Shown here piece by piece: positions 33,029-43,708 of a DNA stretch of 64,000 nt (position 1 is its first letter; every line of letters begins with the position of its first letter). This stretch comes from Buchnera aphidicola (Aphis fabae). GTDB lineage: Bacteria > Pseudomonadota > Gammaproteobacteria > Enterobacterales > Enterobacteriaceae. The notes below the pieces were generated by a model, which saw nothing but the letters and a program-made list of their open reading frames with translations, searched no databases and was not told where the DNA came from. The position numbers and the translations under genes were made by a program. The stretch lies in NCBI RefSeq assembly GCF_009069125.1, contig NZ_CP042427.1:310001-374000 (forward strand), given 5' to 3'.

Positions 33029-34261
33029 TTAAAACATATGTTTACCATATTTCATTTCTGATAATGAAAAATATTTTGAAATTGTTTGTCCTATATCAGA
33101 AAAAGTTTTGCGATGACCTAAAAAATTTGTCTTTTTAGCAGGAGAATATATGAGTATAGGAACATTTTCTCTAGTATGATCTGTTCCTACCCAAGTAGGA
33201 TCACAGCCATGATCTGCAGTAATAATAAGCAAGTCTTTTTCTTTAACTAAATTAATCATATTTAATAACTGACTATCAAAAAATTCTAAACCTTTAGCAT
33301 ACCCAGAAACATCACGACGATGTCCCCAAACAGAATCAAAATCTACAAAATTAGTAAATACAATAGTATTGTTTTTTGCTAATTTCATTTCGTTTATAGT
33401 TGTATTACATAATTCTTCTAATCCAAAGGATTTTATACTTTTGCTAATACCGACACCTGCATAAATATCTGAAATTTTTCCTATTGCAACTACTTTACCT
33501 TGTTTCTCATTTATTAATTTTTCCATCACAGTCATAGAAGGAGGTTTTATTGATAAATCCAATCTATTTCCTGTTCTCTGAAAATTTAATTTATTACTGC
33601 CAATAAAAGGACGAGCAATAACTCGCGCTATTTTATACTTATTTTTATTTAATAATACACGAATTACATGACATAATTTATAAAGATTAGATAATCCAAA
33701 TATATGTTCATGACATGCCACTTGAAAAACAGAATCAGATGAAGTATATAAAATTGGTTTTCCTGTTTCTAAATGTTTTTCACCTAATGTAGTAATTATT
33801 TCGGTTCCAGATGCATGACAGTTACCAAGAATACCAGGTAATTTAAAATTTTTTAAAATTTCATTTATTAAAATATTCGGAAATGTATTATTAACTTTTT
33901 TAAAATAATACCAATCATCTAAAACGGGAACCCCAGCTATCTCCCAATGTCCAGAAGTAGTATCTTTTCCTGACGAGATTTCACTAGCAAAACCATAACT
34001 AGCAATAATTTCAGATTCATCTAATTTTTTATGAAAACCTAAAGGGTATTTTCCTGTTGAAGCTTGATATGCTTGAATTAATCCTAATTTTTTTAAATTA
34101 GGAATTTTTAAAGAACCTTCTCTTTCTTTATTCGCTTCTCCTAAAAAACATTTTTCTACTATGTGCCCAAATGTATCAGCACCATGATCATTAAATTTAT
34201 CAGCATCAATACTTGATCCAATCCCAAAAGAGTCTAAGATCATTAAAAAAACTCGTTTCAT
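33029..34261 (-). CDS. deoB: Phosphopentomutase
   Basis: Interconverts (deoxy)ribose-1-phosphate and -5-phosphate, linking DeoD to the pentose pool. Alkaline-phosphatase-fold metal motifs are present: [10 protein letters not shown] at the N-terminus, [10 protein letters not shown] with the nucleophilic threonine, and [11 protein letters not shown] with HTREN toward the end. Length 410 (E. coli 407). Located 35 nt after prfC in the same direction. Confidence 0.96.
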   Translation of the reverse strand: MKRVFLMILDSFGIGSSIDADKFNDHGADTFGHIVEKCFLGEANKEREGSLKIPNLKKLGLIQAYQASTGKYPLGFHKKLDESEIIASYGFASEISSGKDTTSGHWEIAGVPVLDDWYYFKKVNNTFPNILINEILKNFKLPGILGNCHASGTEIITTLGEKHLETGKPILYTSSDSVFQVACHEHIFGLSNLYKLCHVIRVLLNKNKYKIARVIARPFIGSNKLNFQRTGNRLDLSIKPPSMTVMEKLINEKQGKVVAIGKISDIYAGVGISKSIKSFGLEELCNTTINEMKLAKNNTIVFTNFVDFDSVWGHRRDVSGYAKGLEFFDSQLLNMINLVKEKDLLIITADHGCDPTWVGTDHTRENVPILIYSPAKKTNFLGHRKTFSDIGQTISKYFSLSEMKYGKHMF

Positions 34262-34296
34262 TTTGAATACCTAAAAATAAATTAAAAAAATCTACA

Positions 34297-35883
34297 TTAC
34301 TGCTCTCTTACTTTATTAAAATTAATATCAATATATCGAGATATCATAATATTCAAGTTTGCTTTATTAGGTGCTAAATATGTTAAATTATTAAAGTTAT
34401 CTAATGCTAAATAGGATTGATTTTTATTTGAAAATATATCGATACTCTTTTTATTATCTGATGTAATCCACCGAGCAAATTTAATATTAACTTTTTCGTA
34501 TATTGCATCTATTTTATATTCGATTTTTAAACGTTGAATTACTACATCAAATTGTAATATACCAATAGCTCCTAAAATTAGATGATTGTTATGAAGAGGA
34601 TAAAAAACTTGTATCGCACCTTCTTCTGATAATTGCATTAAACCTTTTTTTAATTGCTTTTGTTGTAATGGGTTTTTTAAAAAAATTCGACGAAATATCT
34701 CTGGAGCAAAACTAGGAATGCCAATAAAATTAATTTCTTCTCCTTCTGTAAAAGAATCTCCAATTTTTATTGTTCCATGATTGTGTATCCCAATTATATC
34801 TCCAGGATATGCTGTTTCTATAGAAAATCTATCTCCAGCTATAAAATAAAATGCATCAGAAACAATAATATTTTTCTTTATTCTTACATGTCTTAATTTA
34901 ATACCTTTTGTATATTTTCCAGATACAATTCTAATAAAAGCCATACGATCATGATGTTTTAAATCCATATTAGCCTGAATTTTAAACACAAAACCTGTAA
35001 AATGTTTTTCTGCAGGTTGTACTTTTCTTGTATTAGTACTTCGATAAATAGGAGGCGGTGCCCATTTTATTAAACTTTTTAATATATGATCAATACCAAA
35101 ATTAGTTAATGCACTACCAAAAAAAATAGGTGTAATAATACTTCTTAAAAAATCTTTTTTATTAAAGTCCAAATATATATTACTAATTAATTTTAATTCT
35201 TCATAAATTTGTAAATGTAAATCTGAGCTAATATATTTTTTTAATACATTTTTATCTGAATAATCACAATTAGTTTTCAAAACATTAGATTTATTAAATT
35301 TGTTATAAAAATAAATTAATTTTTTATCTAAATTAATAACACCTTTAAAATTTCTTCCACAACTAATAGGCCACGTGATAGGTACACAAGATAATTTCAA
35401 CTCTTTTTCAATTTGATCTAAAATTTCTATTGGTTCAAGACTATCACGATCTAACTTATTAACAAATGTAATAATAGGAGTATTATGCAAACGACTTACA
35501 TCCATTAATTTTTTTGTTCTTTCTTCTATTCCCTTTGCAGCATCAATAACTAACAAACAACAATCTACAGCAGTAAGAATACGATATGTATCTTCTGAAA
35601 AATCTTGGTGACCAGGAGTATCTAATAAATTAACTAAAATGTTTTTATATTGAAATTGCATAACAGATGTTGTAATAGAAATTCCACGATCTTTTTCAAT
35701 TTTCATCCAATCTGATTTAGCATATTTCCCACTTCCTCTTGCTTTTACTGTACCAGAAGTTCGAAGTACTTTTCCTAAAAGCAACATTTTTTCTGTAACA
35801 GTTGTTTTACCAGCGTCCGGATGAGAAATAATAGCAAAAGTACGTCTTTTTTTTATTTCTAATTGATGATTTAAATTACACAT
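34297..35883 (-). CDS. prfC: Peptide chain release factor 3
   Basis: GTPase that recycles RF1 and RF2 after termination. G1 HPDAGKTT (21-28), the [10 protein letters not shown] switch, [14 protein letters not shown] and NKLD are intact; 528 residues (E. coli 529). RF3 is dispensable in E. coli, so its survival in a reduced genome is notable. First gene of prfC-deoB-deoD, divergent from ansA. Confidence 0.96.
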   Translation of the reverse strand: MCNLNHQLEIKKRRTFAIISHPDAGKTTVTEKMLLLGKVLRTSGTVKARGSGKYAKSDWMKIEKDRGISITTSVMQFQYKNILVNLLDTPGHQDFSEDTYRILTAVDCCLLVIDAAKGIEERTKKLMDVSRLHNTPIITFVNKLDRDSLEPIEILDQIEKELKLSCVPITWPISCGRNFKGVINLDKKLIYFYNKFNKSNVLKTNCDYSDKNVLKKYISSDLHLQIYEELKLISNIYLDFNKKDFLRSIITPIFFGSALTNFGIDHILKSLIKWAPPPIYRSTNTRKVQPAEKHFTGFVFKIQANMDLKHHDRMAFIRIVSGKYTKGIKLRHVRIKKNIIVSDAFYFIAGDRFSIETAYPGDIIGIHNHGTIKIGDSFTEGEEINFIGIPSFAPEIFRRIFLKNPLQQKQLKKGLMQLSEEGAIQVFYPLHNNHLILGAIGILQFDVVIQRLKIEYKIDAIYEKVNIKFARWITSDNKKSIDIFSNKNQSYLALDNFNNLTYLAPNKANLNIMISRYIDINFNKVREQ

Positions 35884-36090
35884 ATAGACTCTATTGAAAT
35901 AATTTGTTTTTAAAAAATTTTTTTATAAAACTTTTTATTAAAGATAATTTATTTAAAACATATGAATTTAAATTATCGTATTTTTTATATTTAAAAATAT
36001 TTTTAAAATAAATAAATGGGTATAAATTAAATTTTATGTAATAATAAAAATATTTATAATTAAATTATAAATAAAAACAGAGTTACTGTA

Positions 36091-37116
36091 ATGAAAAAAA
36101 AAAATATATATATTGCATATACAGGTGGAACTATTGGTATGCAAAAATCGAATAATGGATATGTTCCTACAGCTGGTTACTTTCAGCAACAATTAATTAA
36201 AATGCCAGAATTTCATAGTCCAGAAATTCCAAATTTTTTTATTAAAGAATATAACCCACTAATTGATTCTTCTAATATGAGTCCAATAGAATGGCAAAAA
36301 ATTGCAGATGATATTAAAAAAAACTATTATACGTATGACGGATTTGTTATTCTTCATGGTACAGACACCATGGCATATACTGCTTCAGCATTATCTTTTA
36401 TTTTAGAAAATCTAGAAAAACCTATTATTATAACTGGCTCTCAAATTCCTATATCAGAAGTACGATCAGATGGAAGACAAAACTTGTTAAATTCATTATT
36501 AATGATAGTAAATTATCCTATTAATGAAGTAACTTTACTTTTTAATCACAAATTATACAGAGGTAATAGAACGACTAAATCTAATGCTAATGGTTTTAAT
36601 GCATTTTCTTCTCCTAATATAGCTCCTTTATTAGAAGTAGGAATAAATATTCGTTATCTATATAAAAATAAGCTTTTAAAAAAACAAAAAAAATTAAAGG
36701 TATATAAAATTAAACCCCAACCTATTAGCATTATTACTATATATCCAGGAATTTCTAGCAAAATTTTAAAAAATTTTTTATTATATCCAGTAAAAGCATT
36801 AATTTTATGTACATACGGAATCGGAAACGCACCTCAAAATAAAGATTTTTTAAAAGAATTATATATTGCTGCTAAAAAAAATATTATTATAATTAATCTA
36901 ACACAATGCACATCTGGAAACGTTAATATGAATGGATATGCAACAGGTAATTCACTTAAAAAAGTTGGAGTTATTAGTGGTTATGATTTGACAATTGAAG
37001 CAGCTTTAACTAAATTGCATTTTTTATTAAGTCAAAATATTTCAATAAAAAAAATTCGTATACAAATGCAAAATAATTTGAGAGGGGAACTGACAAATTA
37101 TTCACATATTTTATAA
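36091..37116 (+). CDS. ansA: L-asparaginase I (cytoplasmic)
   Basis: Hydrolyses asparagine to aspartate and ammonia. Catalytic elements are TGGTIG (11-16, nucleophile Thr14) and HGTDTMAYTASA (89-100, Thr91 and Asp92), followed by the lysine in YRGNRTTKSNA. The 341 residues align throughout with E. coli AnsA (338), and no signal peptide is present. Codons 2-5 lie in an 11-A tract (36094-36104) prone to slippage. The gene stands alone, divergent from prfC and convergent with nfuA. Confidence 0.95.
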   Translation: MKKKNIYIAYTGGTIGMQKSNNGYVPTAGYFQQQLIKMPEFHSPEIPNFFIKEYNPLIDSSNMSPIEWQKIADDIKKNYYTYDGFVILHGTDTMAYTASALSFILENLEKPIIITGSQIPISEVRSDGRQNLLNSLLMIVNYPINEVTLLFNHKLYRGNRTTKSNANGFNAFSSPNIAPLLEVGINIRYLYKNKLLKKQKKLKVYKIKPQPISIITIYPGISSKILKNFLLYPVKALILCTYGIGNAPQNKDFLKELYIAAKKNIIIINLTQCTSGNVNMNGYATGNSLKKVGVISGYDLTIEAALTKLHFLLSQNISIKKIRIQMQNNLRGELTNYSHIL

Positions 37117-37149
37117 TATTAAAAAATATTTAACTGTTCTAAATATCTA

Positions 37150-37725
37150 TTAATAAAAAGAATGATGTCCACGTAAATGTTGAGTTTTATCAATTACTTT
37201 TTTTATTTCAGGGAACAAAGATAATATTTTTTTTTCAACCATTTCTTTCAAAGTTACTCCTATCATTGAACATCCATTACATCCTCCGCTAAATTCTATT
37301 AATGCTATATTATTTTCAGAAATATTAATTAAATTTACTTTTCCACCATGTAATAATAACTGTGGGTTAATCTCTATATTTAAAAAATGTTTTATTTTTT
37401 CTTCTAAAGAAAGTTGTTTATGCACAATATTTTTTTTTGCATAAGGAGCTCTAAAAGTAAGTTGTGAATTTAATTTGTCCACTATTAGGTCAATTTCAGA
37501 ATTTTTTAAAAAATGAATAATAGATTTATTAACATAAACATAAAAATTATTATACTCTAACTTAATGTCAGATTCTTCGATTTCATCTAAAGCACAATAC
37601 GCTACTTTACATTCTGCATTTTGCATACCTGGATTAACAATAAAAACACGGATTTGAGTTCCTTTGGGTTCTTTAGATAAAAGTGAAATAAAATAATTTT
37701 GAGCTTCATTGGAAATTTTAATCAT
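37150..37725 (-). CDS. nfuA: Fe/S biogenesis protein NfuA
   Basis: Carries 4Fe-4S clusters to target apoproteins. Residues about 1-95 form a degenerate A-type scaffold domain and about 105-190 the NifU-like domain with the cluster-binding CNGC motif (Cys149, Cys152; same numbers as in E. coli). Length 191, equal to E. coli. Divergent from bioH with 137 nt between, as in E. coli where the comFC gene also lies here but is missing now. Likely clients in this window include HemW and MutY. Confidence 0.96.
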   Translation of the reverse strand: MIKISNEAQNYFISLLSKEPKGTQIRVFIVNPGMQNAECKVAYCALDEIEESDIKLEYNNFYVYVNKSIIHFLKNSEIDLIVDKLNSQLTFRAPYAKKNIVHKQLSLEEKIKHFLNIEINPQLLLHGGKVNLINISENNIALIEFSGGCNGCSMIGVTLKEMVEKKILSLFPEIKKVIDKTQHLRGHHSFY

Positions 37726-37862
37726 AGTAATTTTTATAATATATTTTATTGGTTTTAATTGTTGATTTTAATTATAATAATTTTACTAATTAATTAATTT
37801 AAATACAAGATAATTATAATTTAATATTTTATGAATAATATTTATAACTATTAGAAATAAAA

Positions 37863-38639
37863 ATGAAAAAATTTACTTGGAAAACTCAAGGAAATGGAGA
37901 TATTAATATTGTGATATTAAATGGATGGGGTATTAACTGTAAAATATGGTTTTTTATAGTTCAAAAACTTAGCATATATTTTAAATTACATCTAATTGAT
38001 TTACCTGGAATAGGATCGAATAAAAAACTTAGTCTTATTAGTATTAAACAAATAATTGAAATATTAAATTTTTATATGCCTAAAAATTCTATCTATTTAG
38101 GATGGTCACTTGGAGGATTAATTGCAACTAATTTTGCCCTATTATATCCCAAAAAAACTTTAGGACTTGTACATGTAGCTTCTTCTCCTTATTTTATCAA
38201 TCAAAAAAATTGGCCAGGAATAGAAAAGAAAAATATATATCGTATATACCATAATTTATCAAATAAATACTACGAAACAATAAATGACTTTTTATCCTTA
38301 CAAATATTAAAACAAAAAAAATATTTTGAAGATTTAGAGGTATTAAAAAAAATATTATTTCAGAAAGATAATATACCCAATCGAAAAACACTAAAAAAAG
38401 GATTAGAAATACTATTATCAATGGATTTAAGATCTAAAATATCTATGATTAAAGTTCCATTTTTACGTATATATGGATCTTTAGATACTTTAGTACCTAA
38501 AAAAATTTCTAATTTAATTGATTTAATATGTCCTAATAGTCAGTCTATAATCATTGAAAAAGCAGGACATATTCCATTTATTTCGCATAAAGAAGAATTC
38601 TGCTCTATTTTATTAGAATACTTTTTTAAAAAAATATAA
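37863..38639 (+). CDS. bioH: Pimeloyl-ACP methyl ester carboxylesterase
   Basis: Alpha/beta hydrolase that releases pimeloyl-ACP for biotin synthesis. The nucleophile elbow GWSLGG (80-85) carries Ser82, as in E. coli; the acid and histidine are seen in GSLDTLVP and AGHIPFISH. Length 258 (E. coli 256). No other bio gene is in the window, so whether it feeds a full biotin pathway cannot be judged. Confidence 0.9.
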   Translation: MKKFTWKTQGNGDINIVILNGWGINCKIWFFIVQKLSIYFKLHLIDLPGIGSNKKLSLISIKQIIEILNFYMPKNSIYLGWSLGGLIATNFALLYPKKTLGLVHVASSPYFINQKNWPGIEKKNIYRIYHNLSNKYYETINDFLSLQILKQKKYFEDLEVLKKILFQKDNIPNRKTLKKGLEILLSMDLRSKISMIKVPFLRIYGSLDTLVPKKISNLIDLICPNSQSIIIEKAGHIPFISHKEEFCSILLEYFFKKI

Positions 38640-38660
38640 AGTATTATTTAAAATAATACT
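38640..38660 (-). terminator. 9-bp hairpin downstream of ssb and bioH
   Basis: AGTATTATT (38640-38648) pairs perfectly with AATAATACT (38652-38660) around TAA. On the minus strand it is followed by TTTATATTTTTTT, so it could act as a second, backup terminator for ssb; it also abuts the bioH stop. Confidence 0.45.
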
Positions 38661-38670
38661 AAAAAACATC

Positions 38671-38689
38671 GGCCCCAAAAAATGGGGCT
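38671..38689 (-). terminator. ssb terminator, GC-rich hairpin
   Basis: On the minus strand AGCCCCA and TGGGGCC form a 7-bp stem with one G-U pair around five T, followed by GATGTTTTTT. It is one of the few GC-rich stems in the window and lies 22 nt beyond the ssb stop, between convergent bioH and ssb. Confidence 0.7.
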
Positions 38690-38710
38690 AAAATATATTT
38701 TTAAATTAAA

Positions 38711-39220
38711 TTAAAATGGAATTTCATCATCAAAATCTATTTCTGAAGAATCAATTTGTTCTTTCTTTAATTTATATTTTTCTAAATTCTTAGATGGATC
38801 AATAGTTTCTACTTTTTTTGTTTTTAAAATACTCTTGTTTTCGTTCGCAGAAAGATTATGAGAATTAGAATTTCGGTTTCCCAGCATTTGCATTGTACCA
38901 CTAATATTTACTACAACTTCTGTTGTATATCGCTCTAGACCATTTTGGTCTTGCCACTTTCTTGTTTGAAGCGAACCTTCAATATACACTTGAGAACCTT
39001 TTCGCAAATATTCTCCAGCTATTTCTGCTAATTTTCCAAATAATACTACTCTATGCCATTCTGTTTTCTCTTTAGTTTCACCTGTATTTTTATCTTTCCA
39101 ATTTTCTGAAGTAGCAAGCGTCATATTTACTACTGCATTACCATTTGGCATATATCTTACTTCTGGATCTTGACCTAAATGACCAATTAAAATTACTTTA
39201 TTTATACCTCGACTTGCCAT
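38711..39220 (-). CDS. ssb: Single-stranded DNA-binding protein
   Basis: Coats single-stranded DNA in replication and repair. The OB domain (1-110) begins [20 protein letters not shown] and includes [21 protein letters not shown] short linker leads to the acidic tip DFDDEIPF, the protein-interaction tail. Length 169 (E. coli 178). The divergent uvrA of E. coli is absent. Confidence 0.97.
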   Translation of the reverse strand: MASRGINKVILIGHLGQDPEVRYMPNGNAVVNMTLATSENWKDKNTGETKEKTEWHRVVLFGKLAEIAGEYLRKGSQVYIEGSLQTRKWQDQNGLERYTTEVVVNISGTMQMLGNRNSNSHNLSANENKSILKTKKVETIDPSKNLEKYKLKKEQIDSSEIDFDDEIPF

Positions 39221-40044
39221 AATAAAAACTCCATTTCTAAATTAATTAATATAAATATATTTTTAAATAGAATTTTTAATTATTTAAAGTACGTAATAAA
39301 TATTTAATTTATTATATTAATAAACAAAAAAGATATATTTAGTAATAAAATATATAAAACAATAAAAATACTTTAACTATAATTATTTAAAAAATATTTA
39401 AAAAGTTAAATTAATTTATATTTTGAATAAATAGAATATATATAATTAAAATAAAAATTTATATATTAAAATAAATTTTACGATATTAATTTATGTAAAT
39501 TAAAATTATTTTTTTACTTTTATTAAATTATTTTTTGTAAAAATAAAATTATTACATATTTTTAAAAACATATTTAAAATATTTATTTTTATTCTATCTT
39601 AAATAATAAAAAAACTTATACAAGTTTTTACTAAAAAATAAATAAAATTTGACATATATTTTAAAAAAATCTAAATATTTATAAAAATATAAAATATGAT
39701 AAAATTATTTAAATAAAAGAACGTATAAATTTTTAAATTTCGTTTATATTAATTTATAATATAAAAAAATTTATCTTAGTAAATTAATGTTTATTTAAAA
39801 ATTCATGTAAAAAATATCCCCTTATAAAGATATTCCTCTTATGTTATATAGTAAAAGTATAACTTAAAAAATAATTTTATTACAAATAAGATATAAGATA
39901 CATATCTTGTGAAAAAATTAAATAAATACTTTCAACACTATGAGAATAATATTGAAAATAATTTAAAAGATATAAAGTAAGTTTATCAGCAAATAGTTTA
40001 TTGTTGTAATATTAGAATATAATTTCAAAGTGATTTGCTAAATA
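39221..40044. other. Long gene-free spacer between ssb and dnaB
   Basis: This 824-nt stretch, the longest non-coding run in the window, is almost pure A/T and has no credible open frame on either strand. It holds an 8-bp hairpin AAAAACTT/AAGTTTTT (39610-39629), a TTGACA at 39649-39654 that could be a dnaB promoter -35 with TAAATA 17 bp on, and a stem AAGATAT/ATATCTT near 39889-39909. I see no identifiable gene remnant. Confidence 0.6.
39649..39677 (+). promoter_or_regulatory. Candidate upstream promoter for dnaB
   Basis: A perfect -35 TTGACA (39649-39654) is followed after 17 bp by TAAATA (39672-39677), a weak -10. It would give a leader of about 360 nt before dnaB, unusually long here, so a closer promoter may exist. 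Confidence 0.3.
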
Positions 40045-41442
40045 ATGGTATATGCAATATATATGGGTAAAAATAAATTATATTTAAATCAGATTAATAG
40101 ATTAAAAATTCCTCCACATTCAATAGAAGCAGAACAATCAGTATTAGGTGGTTTAATGTTAGATAATGAACAATGGGATTCTGTTTCAGAACATGTAGTT
40201 GCTGATGATTTTTTTAGTAAACCACATCGTTTAATATTTCAAGAAATGAAACAATTATTAAATTCAGGACATCCAATTGACTTAATTACATTATCTGAAT
40301 CTTTAGAACAAAAAGGAAAATTAGAAAGTGTTGGTAGATTTTCTTATTTGGCTGAATTATCAAAAAATACCCCCAGCACAGCAAATATTATTGCTTATGC
40401 TGACATAGTAAGAGAACGTGCAATTGTAAGAGAAATGATATTAGTTGCTAATAAAATAGCAAATGCAGGATATGATACACAAGGACGAAAAAGTGAAGAA
40501 CTCTTAGATTATGCAGAATCTAGTGTTTTTAAAATAGCGGAAAAACGTTTTAAAAAAGATTCAGGACCAAAAAATATTGAACAAGTACTTGATGAAACTA
40601 TTGGTAGTATTGAAAAACTATTTTTATCTCCTAATGATGGAGTAACAGGAATTAATACAGGATATCAAGATTTAAACAAAAAAACATCAGGATTACAACG
40701 TTCTGAACTAATCATAATCGCAGCAAGACCTTCTATGGGAAAAACAACTTTTGCTATGAACCTATGTGAAAATGCTGCTATGTTATATGATAAACCAGTT
40801 TTAATTTTTAGTTTAGAAATGCCTGGAGAACAAATTATGATGCGTATGTTAGCTTCATTATCTAGGGTTAATCAAGCACGCATCAGAACGGGAAAATTAA
40901 ATGATGAAGATTGGTCTAGAATGTCAGGCACAATTAATGTTTTGCTTAAGAAAAAAAATATTTATATAGATGACTCTTCAGCACTTACACCTAGTGAAGT
41001 GCGTTCTCGGGCACGCCGTATTTATCGTGAAAATAATGGTTTAACTTTAATTATGGTAGATTATTTACAACTAATGCGAGTTCCATCTCTTTCAGATAAT
41101 AGAACTCTTGAAATTGCTGAAATTTCAAGAACATTAAAAGCACTTGCAAAAGAATTACAAGTACCAGTAATCGCTTTATCACAATTAAATCGTTCTTTAG
41201 AACAAAGAGCAGATAAAAGACCAGTAAATTCAGATTTACGAGAATCTGGCTCTTTAGAACAAGATGCAGATTTAATTATGTTTATATATCGTGATGAAAT
41301 ATACCATGAAAACAGTGATTTTAAAGGTATAGCAGAAATTATAATTGGAAAACAGAGAAATGGACCTATTGGAACAATTAGTTTAACATTTAATGGCCAT
41401 TGGTCTAGATTTGACAACTATTGTCACTCTAAATATGATTGA
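40045..41442 (+). CDS. dnaB: Replicative DNA helicase DnaB
   Basis: Hexameric fork helicase, 465 residues (E. coli 471). The N-terminal primase-interaction domain starts with KIPPHSIEAEQSVLGGLMLD. The RecA-like domain has Walker A ARPSMGKTTFA, Walker B LIMVDYLQLM and the C-terminal GKQRNGPIGT arginine-finger segment. ATG at 40045 is the first start; ATG at 40063 (MGKNKLYL) resembles the E. coli N-terminus better and may be the true one (459 residues). Neither has a clear ribosome-binding site. Followed 136 nt later by gshB. Confidence 0.96.
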   Translation: MVYAIYMGKNKLYLNQINRLKIPPHSIEAEQSVLGGLMLDNEQWDSVSEHVVADDFFSKPHRLIFQEMKQLLNSGHPIDLITLSESLEQKGKLESVGRFSYLAELSKNTPSTANIIAYADIVRERAIVREMILVANKIANAGYDTQGRKSEELLDYAESSVFKIAEKRFKKDSGPKNIEQVLDETIGSIEKLFLSPNDGVTGINTGYQDLNKKTSGLQRSELIIIAARPSMGKTTFAMNLCENAAMLYDKPVLIFSLEMPGEQIMMRMLASLSRVNQARIRTGKLNDEDWSRMSGTINVLLKKKNIYIDDSSALTPSEVRSRARRIYRENNGLTLIMVDYLQLMRVPSLSDNRTLEIAEISRTLKALAKELQVPVIALSQLNRSLEQRADKRPVNSDLRESGSLEQDADLIMFIYRDEIYHENSDFKGIAEIIIGKQRNGPIGTISLTFNGHWSRFDNYCHSKYD

Positions 41443-41578
41443 TTTAAAAAATTAAATAAAAATATTATTTTTGAAGAAAACTATCATTTTATTATAATAA
41501 AAAATTTTAACTAAAAATTTTTATATAATATATAACTATAGTTTTTATATAATTCAACTTAACATACAATTAAAATAT

Positions 41579-42538
41579 ATGAATAAAAAAAAGATTTTAA
41601 AAATTGGTATAGTAATGGATCCAATTCAATTCATTAAAGTCGAAAAAGACTCTAGTTTTGCTATTTTACTTGAAGCACAAAAAAGAAATCATCAAATTCA
41701 TTATATGGAAATGAATGATTTATATTTAAAAAAAAATCAAGCATATGCAAGAACACGTTGTATAAGAATACACAAAAAAACAACGAATTATTTTAATTTT
41801 ATTCAAGAACAAAATATTTCATTAAATCAATTAGATGTTATATTAATGCGTAAAGATCCACCATTTAATATAGAATTTATATATGCAACCTATATTCTTG
41901 AACGTGCAGAAAAAGAAGGTGTATTAATTATTAATAAACCACAAAGTTTAAGAGATTGTAATGAAAAGATATTTGCATCGTTATTTGATAAGTTTACACC
42001 AGATACATTAGTTACCAGAAATATATCTCAAATATATAATTTTTGGAAACAACATAAAGATATAATTATTAAACCTTTAGATAATATGGGAGGAGCAAGT
42101 ATTTTCCGTATTAAAGAAAATGATTTAAATTTCTTAGTAATTGCAGAAATTATGACTAATTATGAAAAAAAATACTGTATGATTCAAACTTATTTACCAT
42201 TAGTAAAATATGGAGATAAAAGAATAATAATTATTAATGGACAAACGATACCTTGGTGTGTAGCAAGAATTCCAAAAAAAAATGAAACAAGAGCAAATAT
42301 AGCAGCTGGAGGTACAGCTAAAATACAAAAACTTGATAAAAAGGATTGGGAAATAGCAGATTATTTATCTCCTATATTAAAAGAAAAAGGACTAATTTTT
42401 GTTGGATTAGACATTATCGGCGATAAGTTAACAGAAATTAATGTTACCAGTCCAACATGTATTTGTGAAATTGAGTTAAATACAAATATTTCTATTACTA
42501 GCATGTTAATTGATTATATTGAAAATCAAATATATTAA
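41579..42538 (+). CDS. gshB: Glutathione synthetase
   Basis: ATP-grasp enzyme joining gamma-glutamylcysteine and glycine. IGIVMDPIQFIKVEKDSSFA opens the N-terminal domain, RKDPPFNIEFIYATYILE is family-typical, and the ATP-grasp core shows IIKPLDNMGGASIF and GLDIIGDKLTEINVTSPT. Length 319 (E. coli about 316). First of a plus-strand run gshB-ruvX-yggS-hemW, whose order follows E. coli. Confidence 0.96.
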   Translation: MNKKKILKIGIVMDPIQFIKVEKDSSFAILLEAQKRNHQIHYMEMNDLYLKKNQAYARTRCIRIHKKTTNYFNFIQEQNISLNQLDVILMRKDPPFNIEFIYATYILERAEKEGVLIINKPQSLRDCNEKIFASLFDKFTPDTLVTRNISQIYNFWKQHKDIIIKPLDNMGGASIFRIKENDLNFLVIAEIMTNYEKKYCMIQTYLPLVKYGDKRIIIINGQTIPWCVARIPKKNETRANIAAGGTAKIQKLDKKDWEIADYLSPILKEKGLIFVGLDIIGDKLTEINVTSPTCICEIELNTNISITSMLIDYIENQIY

Positions 42539-42554
42539 TAGAGATTAAAAAACA

Positions 42555-42962
42555 ATGGTGATTGCATTTGATTTCGGAATTAAAAATATTGGAGTAGCTG
42601 TAGGAGAGAATATTCTTAAAAAAGGAAAAGCTTTAAATAAATTAATTGCATATAATGGATGTCCAAATTGGAACGATATAAAATATTTATTAAAAATATG
42701 GAAACCTAATTGCATTGTTGTAGGACTGCCTTTAAATATGGATGGAACACGACAAAATATGACAAAAAAAGCAGAACAATTTGCTAATTTATTAAAAAAT
42801 AAATTTCATACTTCTGTTGTATTACATGATGAACGTTTAAGCACAAAAGAAGCTAGATCTTTAATGTTTAATAAATATGGTTTTAAAGCATTTAAAAAAG
42901 ATAAAATTCATTCTACTGCAGCTGTTGTTATATTGGAAAGTTGGTTTAATCAATCTTTATAA
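42555..42962 (+). CDS. ruvX: Putative pre-16S rRNA nuclease / Holliday junction resolvase homologue YqgF
   Basis: RNase H-fold protein of the YqgF family, linked to 16S 5'-end maturation. AFDFGIKNIGVAVGE (4-18) carries the first catalytic aspartate, VGLPLNMDGT is the second motif and HDERLSTKEA the third. Length 135 (E. coli 138). Starts 16 nt after gshB, with which it is probably co-transcribed. Confidence 0.94.
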   Translation: MVIAFDFGIKNIGVAVGENILKKGKALNKLIAYNGCPNWNDIKYLLKIWKPNCIVVGLPLNMDGTRQNMTKKAEQFANLLKNKFHTSVVLHDERLSTKEARSLMFNKYGFKAFKKDKIHSTAAVVILESWFNQSL

Positions 42963-42988
42963 AAATTAATTACATATAATTTTAAAAT

Positions 42989-43666
42989 ATGAAAAATATC
43001 GAAAATAATATAAAAATTCTTAAAAAAAAAATACAATATTTATTAAAAAATAATAATTCTTTATTCAAAGAAATTAAAATTATTGCAGCTAGTAAAAATC
43101 AATCAGTTGAAAAAATTCAAACAGTTCTATCATCTGGAATATATGAGTTTGGAGAAAATTATATTCAAGAAAGTATTATTAAAATTAATAAACTAAAAAA
43201 AAATAACAAAATTATTTGGCATTTTATAGGAAAATTACAATCAAAAAAAACTAAATTAGTTGCTCAATATTTTGATTGGTGTCAAACTATTGATAGAGAA
43301 AAAATTGCAATTTTATTAAACAAACATAGAACCAATAAACAGCTTCCAATAAATGTTTTAATGCAAATCAATATTTCTAAAGAAGAAAATAAAAATGGTA
43401 TTTGTATAAAAAATTATAAAAAACTAGCAAAAATTATTTCTAAAATGCCTCATCTTAATTTTCGTGGAATTATGGCAATGCCTAAAAAAGAAAAAGAAGT
43501 AATAAAATATTATAATTATGAAAATATCCGAAACATATTTAATATTTTAAAAAATGAATATAAATCAGTTGATACATTATCATTAGGAACAAGTTTTGAT
43601 ATTGATACTGCTCTTATTTATAATAGTAATATGATTAGAATAGGAAAAGATATTTTTAATCGTTAA
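42989..43666 (+). CDS. yggS: Pyridoxal phosphate homeostasis protein (YggS)
   Basis: Single-domain PLP-binding protein without known catalytic activity. The PLP lysine is Lys36 in AASKNQS, and family segments are FGENYIQE, WHFIGKLQSKKTK, FRGIMAMPK and LSLGTSFDIDTAL. Length 225 (E. coli 234). A 10-A run at 43022-43031 near the start is in frame. Located between ruvX and hemW. Confidence 0.93.
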   Translation: MKNIENNIKILKKKIQYLLKNNNSLFKEIKIIAASKNQSVEKIQTVLSSGIYEFGENYIQESIIKINKLKKNNKIIWHFIGKLQSKKTKLVAQYFDWCQTIDREKIAILLNKHRTNKQLPINVLMQINISKEENKNGICIKNYKKLAKIISKMPHLNFRGIMAMPKKEKEVIKYYNYENIRNIFNILKNEYKSVDTLSLGTSFDIDTALIYNSNMIRIGKDIFNR

Positions 43667-43708
43667 TATTTTTAAATATATATATTACTTTTTTAAAAAT
43701 AAAATATT

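Noticed and set aside
39889-39909. AAGATAT/ATATCTT stem as a replication origin element
   Set aside because: No DnaA-box cluster or dnaA/gidA context; a short AT palindrome is expected by chance here.
41061-41417. 118-codon minus-strand frame
   Set aside because: Antisense to the highly conserved C-terminal domain of dnaB; arises from its codon use.
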